Assembly (NCBI GenBank): GCA_946535695.1 | Contig: CAMNDS010000020.1 | Coordinates: 1-10,191, forward strand | Length of the DNA: 10,191 nt | DNA from: an uncultured Clostridia bacterium | GTDB taxonomy: Bacteria; Bacillota; Clostridia; Oscillospirales; Acutalibacteraceae | Direction of reading: 5' to 3' | In this document: positions 1-6,418 of the stretch, one piece after another | Layout of the letters: every line of letters starts with the position of its first letter | Position numbering within the stretch: position 1 is the first letter of the stretch | Position numbers and translations under genes: made by a program | Notes under the pieces: generated by a model | Seen by the model: the letters and a program-made list of their open reading frames with translations, nothing else | The model's database searches: none | What the model was told of the DNA's origin: nothing

Positions 1-676
1 CTGAAGTATAGCAGAGATTTTTTAAAATGAAAATGAACATTTTACATAACAATGACACTATTTTTAAGAAGAGCTGGGCAAAAATTCCATTCAAACCAAA
101 CGTCAAACCAAGTGGAGATTGTAGACCATGAATAACTAAACGGTGCAATTACTTTGTTTTCGTAAATTGCGGCGACAATATTTGTTCGTTTGATTTTTTT
201 GCCCGGCCGAAAAATTTTAACTTTTTTATCGACTTTAGACCAGGTATATTCTCTATACGTATACTCTTCAACGCCTGGTTTCATCAAGGTATGTGTACAA
301 CTTTCGGAATTTTTTCTGAATCTTTTTGAAGTCGCACTCTTCTTTTTTCGTCACGTTCTTTATAACCAAGAATCCCTTTTAGGCGTATTTTCATAAGCTG
401 CAAAGCTGCTTCTCCTGACACAGAACCACCAAATTTTTGGCAATGTCTTTCAATAAGACGTCGGATTATCTTTAATGTAAGTCTCTAATTTTTCCGGATT
501 GTATATTCTGCACATTGGTTTCGGACTTATTTTTTGTAAACTTCCGGTTTCTTTCTTTCATCTTTTCCGCACCTGTATTCAAGACTTACTTTAAAATTTT
601 CTCTTGCTTTTATTAAACTGTCACCTTAGTCTTTATACTTTAATACTATCTCTCTAAAATCTATACTACATGCCAT
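1..676 (-). pseudogene. IS630-family transposase remnant (truncated by window edge, multiply broken)
   Basis: The DDE transposase of IS630-type insertion sequences can be traced leftward from an ATG at 674-676 in pieces that change frame. The N-terminal helix-turn-helix part begins MACSIDFREIVLKYK and meets a TAA at 626-628. A second frame carries ETGSLQKISPKPM and NPEKLETYIKDNPTSY (about 553-442). A third carries GYKERDEKRR (about 446-300). The first catalytic Asp is in YLDET (GAT at 283-285), and a one-base shift then leads to GVEEYTYREY and KRTNIVAAIYENKVIAPF. The frame ends SVIVM and then TAA at 42-44, exactly where the family has its second catalytic Asp (MDNAxFH); NVHFH follows the stop. 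The order of motifs matches the family, so homology is secure and the gene is dead. The C-terminal third and the left end lie outside the window. I could not define terminal inverted repeats or a TA target duplication. Confidence 0.85.
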
Positions 677-753
677 ATTTCTATTTTATCATATATCTTT
701 TGAAATAGCCACATGTAATGAATAATAAAAACAAAAATTGTGTGTTCCCAAAT

Positions 754-1247
754 ATGGTAAATCACGCTATTTCGCTTTTTTATAACAACAAATATTCACT
801 CATACGGACGATATTATAGGCGATCTTTACGCAAAAAAAGATTCTCCGAATGATATATATAATTATTACGCCGCTGGAAATACATCGAAAAAAGTTCATG
901 AATATTTTTTGAATAATATTTCAAAATTTATAAATAATACAATGCCGGTAATAAATCTCAATAACCACAAGGAGTCTATATGTATGTTTGGCATATTGAA
1001 GAAAAATTATGATAAAATATTTAATCCAAATTTAAGAACTAAAATTATACAAAGATTCTAACGGTAAAGAATTCAAAACCACACCAGAAGAATTTGAAAA
1101 TGAAGTTTGTATGTTTATAATTGCCAAGGGAACATGTTTTATCCAAGATTTGTTACAGTTCATTATCAATTTGGTCCTCAAATGAGGAACAGCCTTGATG
1201 AAAGCTTTTTAAGTAAATATAGAAAGCTGGCTAATAATATTAAATAA
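754..1247 (+). pseudogene. decayed gene of unknown function, at least two frameshifts
   Basis: No intact gene is present, but three consecutive open pieces on the plus strand read as ordinary protein and hand over to one another. A possible start is ATG 754 (MVNHAISLFYNNKYS). The frame then moves to one open from 786 to 1061, containing DDIIGDLYAKKDSPNDIYNY and HEYFLNNISKFINN. It moves again to a frame with LYKDSNGKEFKTTPEEFENE (about 1036-1110). It returns to the previous frame for YNCQGNMFYPRFVTVHYQFG and ends ANNIK with TAA at 1245-1247. An AAGGAG at 969-974 lies 9 bases before an in-frame ATG at 984, so the last part may once have had its own start. I do not recognise the family. The YPxFVTVHY string loosely resembles YPTFIVVHY in the broken gene at 8244-9197, which may hint at common ancestry. 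Each shift needs only one or two bases. Confidence 0.55.
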
Positions 1248-1286
1248 TAATTTATAATTCGATTGTATTACAAATATAGTAAGATA

Positions 1287-1311
1287 TTCTCTCCGGCGCC
1301 GCCGGAGAGAA
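1287..1311. terminator. GC-rich perfect palindrome between convergent genes, probable bidirectional terminator or palindromic repeat
   Basis: The arms TTCTCTCCGGCG (1287-1298) and CGCCGGAGAGAA (1300-1311) are perfect reverse complements around one central base, giving an 11-12 bp GC-rich stem in an AT-rich background. It lies between the end of the broken plus-strand gene (1247) and the end of mpg (1369), as a shared terminator would. Neither side has a clean T run; the leftward transcript continues with TATCTTACTATATTT, which is only moderately T-rich. The first 12 bases of ATTCTCTCCGGC recur exactly inside murD at 4909-4920, so this may instead be one copy of a dispersed palindromic repeat. 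Confidence 0.5.
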
Positions 1312-1368
1312 CTATAGATATATAATTTATAATATTATTTTAATTTATTATACTATTTTTCTATAACA

Positions 1369-1872
1369 TTAAGCTAAAATAAATCGCCAAAGTTTATTTT
1401 TATATTCTTCGGTAGCATAATTTATTCCTATTCTGGTAGCATATTTAAATTTGCAAACAAAATTATCATCTTCCAACCAAATCCTATTCGAATTTATTAA
1501 ATTTTCACCGTTTAATTGACCAGTGATATTTAAAAATTTAGTTAACTTTCCAGGTCCGCCATAACCTAAAATTCCTCTTATTAAAACTGCTTGAGGAATA
1601 TCTCTACTTCCCGAAACAATATTTAACATCCAATGCATTCCATAACACAAATAAATGTAAGCAACTCCCCCTTCTTCATACATTATTTTTGTACGATTTG
1701 TCCTACCTTTATGCGCATGACAAGCTGTATCTTGCTCGCCATAATAAGCTTCGGTTTCGGTTATTCTATATTTTAAAATTTTGCCATTTATATTTCTGCA
1801 TAAAATTTTGCCCAATAATTTTGGTGCCAGTTCAATTGAATTTAATTTATATATATTTTTATCTATTTTCAT
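1369..1872 (-). CDS. mpg: 3-methyladenine DNA glycosylase (AAG/MPG family)
   Basis: This monofunctional base-excision repair enzyme flips out alkylated or deaminated purines and cleaves the N-glycosidic bond. The 167-residue protein aligns along the family: ELAPKLLGKIL near residues 14-24, the active-site block TETEAYYGEQDTACHA with the presumed catalytic Glu41, base-stacking Tyr43 and His52, then YIYLCYGMHWMLN at 72-84, where Asn84 matches the conserved Asn at the binding pocket. It ends TRIGINYA and WRF as family members do, so it looks complete although shorter than the usual 190-210 residues. The ATG at 1870-1872 overlaps the end of the upstream transporter gene by 14 bases and has no clear ribosome site, which suggests translational coupling. 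It is the last gene of the leftward operon. The function is well supported; the shortened middle may trim loops only. Confidence 0.9.
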   Translation of the reverse strand: MKIDKNIYKLNSIELAPKLLGKILCRNINGKILKYRITETEAYYGEQDTACHAHKGRTNRTKIMYEEGGVAYIYLCYGMHWMLNIVSGSRDIPQAVLIRGILGYGGPGKLTKFLNITGQLNGENLINSNRIWLEDDNFVCKFKYATRIGINYATEEYKNKLWRFILA

Positions 1873-2383
1873 ATTCTAATTTTTTGGTAAATATAAAAGC
1901 TAAAGTTAAATTCACTACTTGCTTGATTAAATTATAAGGTAATACAACTTTTAATATGATTGATTTGGCAGATTCTTCAGGCATAAAATAAATTTTTGTC
2001 AAAAAAAGAAAATTCATGATAAGCTTTATAAATACAGGAAAAATAGTTGCTAATACAAAACAAAATATTATTTTCTTATTATCTGATTTATATAATTTTA
2101 AGAAAAAAATTGCAACTATATTTACCATACGCATCGCAAAGCCACACCAACCAGTAGAACTAAAAAATATCGATTTTAACAATGCAACAATAAATAATAT
2201 TAAATGCCCAAAAAAAGAATTAAATAATAATGTAGACATAAAAATTGGAAAATCCGATAAATCTATTTTTAATACCGGTAAAAATGGAATGGGTAAATAA
2301 CTGCTGATGATGGATAAGCATAGCGATACAGAAGCAAGCAGCGCATTCATTGCCATAATTTTAAGTTTTTTACTATTATCCAT
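1859..2383 (-). CDS. ECF transporter S component, probably riboflavin-type (RibU-like)
   Basis: The 174-residue protein is almost wholly hydrophobic, with about five or six membrane segments (roughly residues 11-31, 45-75, 80-97, 103-126 and 148-168). It has the pattern of the substrate-binding S subunit of energy-coupling factor importers: an alanine-rich first helix (AMNALLASVSLCL), followed by LPVLKIDLSDFPIFMSTLLF. The latter resembles the LKLDFSDIP stretch of RibU, the riboflavin S component. Such subunits pair with EcfT and the EcfA ATPases, which are not in this window. The ATG at 2381-2383 lies 5 bases after the pckG stop and has only a weak ribosome site, so it is probably translated by coupling. 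The ECF S assignment is fairly firm. The riboflavin specificity rests on one motif and could be another vitamin. Confidence 0.75.
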   Translation of the reverse strand: MDNSKKLKIMAMNALLASVSLCLSIISSYLPIPFLPVLKIDLSDFPIFMSTLLFNSFFGHLILFIVALLKSIFFSSTGWCGFAMRMVNIVAIFFLKLYKSDNKKIIFCFVLATIFPVFIKLIMNFLFLTKIYFMPEESAKSIILKVVLPYNLIKQVVNLTLAFIFTKKLEYENR

Positions 2384-2388
2384 AATAC

Positions 2389-4137
2389 TTAAAATGATAA
2401 ATTATTAATTAATTCTTTTGGCAATTCTTTATCAAATTTTGAATAAAATTCTTTTATGTTTTTAGTTTCATTTTCCCAAAGTTCAGGGCCAACTTCGAGT
2501 ATTTTTTCCAAATTATCAATTGATATGTCAAGACCGCTAATGTCTATATCTTCAATCTTTGGAACTAATCCTATCGGCGAGTCAATAGCACCTATTTTAT
2601 TATCTAGTCGCTTAACAATCCAATCAAGAACCCGAATATTTTCTTCAAACCCCGGCCAAATAAATTTGCCATCATCATCAGTCCTAAACCAGTTAACGCC
2701 AAAAATTTTTGGTGCATTTTCTCCGAGTTTTTCTCCAATATCGAGCCAGTGCTCGAAATAATCCGCCATATTATAACCGCAAAATGGTAGCATTCCAAAC
2801 GGGTCATGCCTTAAAACTCCGGTTTTTCCGTCAGCTGCGACCGTAGTTTCAGAAGACATTATCGAACCTACAAAAACTCCGTGATTCCAATCTCGCGATT
2901 CAAAAACCAGTGGCGTTAATTTTGCTCTTTTTACTCCTAAAATTATCGCCGAAATCGGAACACCTTTGGGGTTATCAGCTTCTGCGCTCAGGCACGGGCA
3001 ATTAATCAAAGGAGCCGCAAACCTGCTGTTCGGATGCGCACCGTTTGTCCCCATATCAGCATTCCAAGCATTTCCAAGCCAATCAGTAGCATTTTCAGGA
3101 GGATTATTGTCCATACCCTCCCACCAAACCGTTTTATTATCCTCGTTTAAAACAACATTTGTAAAAATAGTATTTTTCATTCCTGTTTGCAAGGCATTCG
3201 GATTAGTTTTTTTACTTATTCCGGAACATGCTCCAAAAACGCCGTTTTCGGGGTTAATCGCCCAAAGTCTGCCGTCTTCGCGGACTTTTAGCCACGCAAT
3301 ATCGTCGCCTACACAATAAATTTCGTAACCCTCTTTGATAAATTTTTCGCCAGGTTTTAGCATCGCCAAATCTGTTTTTCCGCAACCCGAAGGGAGCGCT
3401 GCACAAATGTATTTTATTTCATCATTATAAGGTGTTTTTATACCAAAAATTGCCATATGTTCTGCAAGCCAGCCTTCGTTTTTGCCCATGCAGGAGCCGA
3501 GCCTTAAAGCCAAACATTTTTTGCCCAAAAGAGCATTCCCACCATATACCGAATTCACTGAAATTACTGTATTTGATTCCGGAAAATGACATATATAGCG
3601 TTCCTCAGGATCGCATGAACATGAGCAGTGAATACATCTCGTCCAGTTATCTCCCGCTTTGTTAAAGGCAATCGAAACTTTTTTGCCAACACGCGTCATA
3701 GTCATCATGCTAAGTGCTACATATACCGAATCTGTAATTTCAACTCCCAATTTGTGAAAATCCGAATCGACATTCCCCATTGAAAAAGGAACAACATACA
3801 TAACCCTGCCTTTGTAGCTCCCGGCGGCTATACTTTTAAGCTTTTCCATCGCTTCACTAGGTTCCCACCAGTTATTCGTAACCCCTGCATTAATTTTTTC
3901 CTTGCAGCATATAAAAGTCCTGTTTTCAACCCTTGCAACGTCGCTTTTATCAGACCTTCTCAAATAACATCCCGGCAGGAGTTCCTGATTTAATTTAATT
4001 AACTCGCCAATTCCGCAAGCAACGTTATGCAAAAGCTCAATTTGCGCCTTTGAACCATCAATCCAAACAACGTCTTCGGGTGTTAGCCATTCACTCATTT
4101 CTTTTACCCAAGCTCTAACATGTTCATTTCTTAACAT
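2389..4137 (-). CDS. pckG: phosphoenolpyruvate carboxykinase (GTP)
   Basis: PckG interconverts oxaloacetate plus GTP with PEP, CO2 and GDP in the cytosol; in fermenters it often runs toward oxaloacetate. The 582-residue protein shows the hallmarks of the GTP class in order: the PEP-site Arg in DVARVENRT (about 66-74), GKKCLALRLGS (205-215) and AEHM with metal ligand His227, the P-loop LPSGCGKTDLAM with the hyper-reactive Cys252, GDDIAW (277-282) with the metal-binding Asp, NPENGVFG, then WNHGVFVG, HDPFGMLPFCGYN and the guanine-site region VNWFR. The length is close to the usual 600. The start is ATG 4135-4137: AGGAG at 4146-4150 lies 8 bases upstream, whereas an earlier in-frame ATG at 4176 lies inside murD without a ribosome site. 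It sits 14 bases after murD. By eye its GC content is higher than its neighbours', as often seen in conserved, well-expressed genes. Confidence 0.96.
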   Translation of the reverse strand: MLRNEHVRAWVKEMSEWLTPEDVVWIDGSKAQIELLHNVACGIGELIKLNQELLPGCYLRRSDKSDVARVENRTFICCKEKINAGVTNNWWEPSEAMEKLKSIAAGSYKGRVMYVVPFSMGNVDSDFHKLGVEITDSVYVALSMMTMTRVGKKVSIAFNKAGDNWTRCIHCSCSCDPEERYICHFPESNTVISVNSVYGGNALLGKKCLALRLGSCMGKNEGWLAEHMAIFGIKTPYNDEIKYICAALPSGCGKTDLAMLKPGEKFIKEGYEIYCVGDDIAWLKVREDGRLWAINPENGVFGACSGISKKTNPNALQTGMKNTIFTNVVLNEDNKTVWWEGMDNNPPENATDWLGNAWNADMGTNGAHPNSRFAAPLINCPCLSAEADNPKGVPISAIILGVKRAKLTPLVFESRDWNHGVFVGSIMSSETTVAADGKTGVLRHDPFGMLPFCGYNMADYFEHWLDIGEKLGENAPKIFGVNWFRTDDDGKFIWPGFEENIRVLDWIVKRLDNKIGAIDSPIGLVPKIEDIDISGLDISIDNLEKILEVGPELWENETKNIKEFYSKFDKELPKELINNLSF

Positions 4138-4151
4138 AAAAAATACTCCTA

Positions 4152-5615
4152 TTATTTTTTTAAATTTAAAACGCAATTTTTAAAATCTGTGCCGCGCTCT
4201 TCAAAATTGCTGTACATACCAAAACTGGCGCAAGCCGGTGAAAGCAAAATTACATCGTTGTTAAAAGCATTATGATACGCAAAATTTACGGCACTTTTCA
4301 TCGAATCAGCTTTAAAAATTTTCGGTTTTTTAAAATTTTTGCAATTTTTAACGCAATTTTCAATTTTTTCGGCTGCCCGCCCGATAAGAATTAAAATTTT
4401 TACTTTATCACAAATTTTTTCGCCAAACTCTTTAAAATTTAGATTCTTGTCATAACCGCCTGCAATTAATATAATATTATTTTCAAAAATAGAAAATGCA
4501 CCTTTTAAAACGCGATTTGGTGTTGATGCTATTGAATCATCATAATAACGAGCGCCACCAATTTCGGCCACAAATTCAATCCTGTGCGGTAGCCCCTTAA
4601 AATTATTTGCAACAAATTTTATGTTTTCTAAACTTACAAAATTATAGCAAGCCGAAATTGCAGCCATAAAATTTTCTATGTTATGGATGCCGGGGATTTT
4701 TATTTCATTTTTATGAATAATCTTAAAAACTTTGTCATTTTCACAAAAATTTATGTATCCATCTTTATCAAGGTAGCACCCATCACTAATTTTAGATTTT
4801 ACGCTAAAAAATCTTTTTTTTCTAGTAGCTTTTTCAGAAATTTCATTCAAAATTTTGCAATCAAAATTGGAAACGAACAAATTATCATAGCTGCTTTTGA
4901 AATAATTCATTCTCTCCGGCCGGTGGCCGTAGGAAAGCATGGTTTTCAAAGGTAAAACGTTTTCATTTTGTGAAAGTGCTGGATTTTTTCCCTGGTCTTT
5001 AAAAATATTAATTTTCGAATCCACGTACTCGTCAAAATTTTTGTGCCAATCCAAGTGATTTTCCGAAATATTTGTAATAACTGCAACTTTTGGATTTATC
5101 TTGCAAGTCATCAACTGAAAGCTCGAAAGCTCCAAAACCACAAAATCTTTATCAGAAATTTTGCATATCTGCGGCAAAATAGGTTTGCCGATATTTCCAC
5201 CCAAAAAAACTTTTTTGCCTGAACTTTTTAATAGTTCGTAAATTATCGAAGTAGTAGTAGATTTTCCATCGCTGCCGGTAATTGCAAATACATTTTCAGT
5301 GGGGCAAAATTTTAAAAAAAATTCAATTTCGGAAGATAAAATACAACTTTTATCTTCGATTAAATCCGATCGAATGCCCGGAGACCTAAAAATTAAATCG
5401 CAATTTAAATTTTTTAGATAATTTTCGCCAAAAATAAATTCTGGCTTTGAATTTTTAAATTTTATATTTAAATCACAATTTTTTTGGTCTCGAACCTGAA
5501 AATTTATCGCGAGTTCATCCAAAAATTTTGCAACTGCTTGATTGCTTACTCCAAAACCCAAAAGCACGATTTTTTTGTCTTTTAAATATCCAAAAATTTT
5601 TTCTTTTAAAATCAA
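4152..5615 (-). CDS. murD: UDP-N-acetylmuramoylalanine--D-glutamate ligase
   Basis: MurD adds D-glutamate to UDP-MurNAc-L-Ala with ATP, a cytoplasmic step of peptidoglycan synthesis. Visible parts are the N-terminal nucleotide-sugar domain (IVLLGFGVSNQAVAKFL, 16-32), the P-loop AITGSDGKSTT (111-121), GGNIGKP (139-145), ELSSFQ with Glu162, NISENHLDWH (182-191), the carbamylated-Lys position in KINIFKD (Lys201), GLPHRIEFV and YYDDSIASTP (about 341-365), and LLSPACASFGMYSNFEERG (457-475). At 487 residues it is longer than the usual 440-460. The surplus is a block of about 34 residues (about 209-242) between KINIFKDQ and YDNLFVSN, including a GC-rich palindrome (see the repeat entry). The start codon is TTG (5613-5615), with AGAGG at 5623-5627 seven bases upstream and no usable ATG nearby. 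It follows ymdB by 10 bases. Catalytic motifs lie outside the insert, so it is probably active. Confidence 0.95.
   Translation of the reverse strand: MILKEKIFGYLKDKKIVLLGFGVSNQAVAKFLDELAINFQVRDQKNCDLNIKFKNSKPEFIFGENYLKNLNCDLIFRSPGIRSDLIEDKSCILSSEIEFFLKFCPTENVFAITGSDGKSTTTSIIYELLKSSGKKVFLGGNIGKPILPQICKISDKDFVVLELSSFQLMTCKINPKVAVITNISENHLDWHKNFDEYVDSKINIFKDQGKNPALSQNENVLPLKTMLSYGHRPERMNYFKSSYDNLFVSNFDCKILNEISEKATRKKRFFSVKSKISDGCYLDKDGYINFCENDKVFKIIHKNEIKIPGIHNIENFMAAISACYNFVSLENIKFVANNFKGLPHRIEFVAEIGGARYYDDSIASTPNRVLKGAFSIFENNIILIAGGYDKNLNFKEFGEKICDKVKILILIGRAAEKIENCVKNCKNFKKPKIFKADSMKSAVNFAYHNAFNNDVILLSPACASFGMYSNFEERGTDFKNCVLNLKK
4908..4936. repeat. GC-rich imperfect palindrome inside murD, copy of the 1287 repeat
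   Basis: TTCTCTCCGGC at 4910-4920 repeats the left arm of the palindrome at 1287 exactly (12 bases including the preceding A). On the minus strand it forms a stem GGCCG around the loop ACC, with a few further pairs broken by mismatches. It lies in murD frame, encoding SYGHRPERM, inside a roughly 100-base block (about 4890-4991) that has no counterpart in typical MurD. It resembles in principle the palindromic elements known to insert in frame into Rickettsia genes. Relatedness to the 1287 element is inferred from the shared 12-mer and the palindromic form. Confidence 0.5.
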
Positions 5616-5625
5616 ATTAAAACCT

Positions 5626-6408
5626 CTAACTAAAAATAAATCTCAGTCTTTTAACGCCCAAAGCTTTTCCGGTCACTTCATCTATATCAAAATAAGCACA
5701 TTCTATTTTGCTCGGACCACAACTATCATGTTCAAACTTAAGGGGAATCTTATTTTTCATGCGCCTTATCGAAATTTCAGGTTTTACTCCCAAAACAGAA
5801 TAAACCGCTCCACACATGCCGATATCGGTTATGTAAGCAGTACCTTTTGGCAAAATTTCTTCATCAGAAGTCTGAACATGAGTATGCGTCCCGAACATTG
5901 CCGAAATCCTGCCGTCGGCATAAAAACCAATAGCTCTTTTTTCGGCGGTAGCTTCGGCATGAAAATCAAGAATTTTTATTTTGATATTTTTAGTTTTCTC
6001 TAAAATTTTATCTAAACAAACAAGAGGGCACGAAAGAGCTTCTAAATACACCAAGCCTGATATATTTATTATACAAATTTTAGAATTTTTTACATTAAAT
6101 TCTAAAAATCCTCTGCCGGGCGTACCTTCCGGATAATTCGCCGGGCGAATAATTTTTTGAGATTTATCAATATAATCTATAAATTGATGCCATTTGAACG
6201 AATGATTACCACCGGTCAGAACATCTACTCCTGCGCTGAATAAATATTCCGCCGATTTTTTCGTTATTCCGTTCCCAACTGCCGAGTTCTCTCCGTTTGC
6301 AATTACAAAATCAATTTTATATTTTTTTTTAATATCATTAAGATTTTCGTAAATTGTTTTGCAACCAAGAAGCCCAACAACATCACCGATTGCTAAAATT
6401 CTTATCAA
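5626..6408 (-). CDS. ymdB: YmdB/DR1281-family metallophosphoesterase
   Basis: Members are calcineurin-like dinuclear-metal phosphodiesterases; the Bacillus subtilis protein hydrolyses 2',3'-cyclic nucleotides and affects biofilm and colony development. The 260-residue length is normal. The metal-site residues are all present: IGDVVG (Asp9), NGEN (Glu40, Asn41), GGNHSF (Asn68, His69), DFHAEATAEK (His150) and GTHTHVQT (His175, His177), with the family block RPANYPEGTPGRG at 88-100. The start is TTG at 6406-6408, because no ATG or GTG lies nearby in frame. A purine-rich GAGGCGG (6414-6420) ends 5 bases upstream and overlaps the rny stop. It starts 10 bases after rny; these two genes are neighbours in many Firmicutes, which fits a shared role around RNA turnover products. 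The substrate in this organism is inferred. Confidence 0.93.
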   Translation of the reverse strand: MIRILAIGDVVGLLGCKTIYENLNDIKKKYKIDFVIANGENSAVGNGITKKSAEYLFSAGVDVLTGGNHSFKWHQFIDYIDKSQKIIRPANYPEGTPGRGFLEFNVKNSKICIINISGLVYLEALSCPLVCLDKILEKTKNIKIKILDFHAEATAEKRAIGFYADGRISAMFGTHTHVQTSDEEILPKGTAYITDIGMCGAVYSVLGVKPEISIRRMKNKIPLKFEHDSCGPSKIECAYFDIDEVTGKALGVKRLRFIFS

Positions 6409-6418
6409 AAAAACCGCC

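Noticed and set aside
190..396. Open frame on the plus strand
   Set aside because: It is antisense to the IS630 transposase remnant, whose minus-strand motifs are recognisable; the plus-strand product has no features of a real protein.
4138..4176. Longer pckG start at ATG 4176
   Set aside because: It lies inside murD with no ribosome site, while ATG 4137 has AGGAG 8 bases upstream and begins where family members begin.
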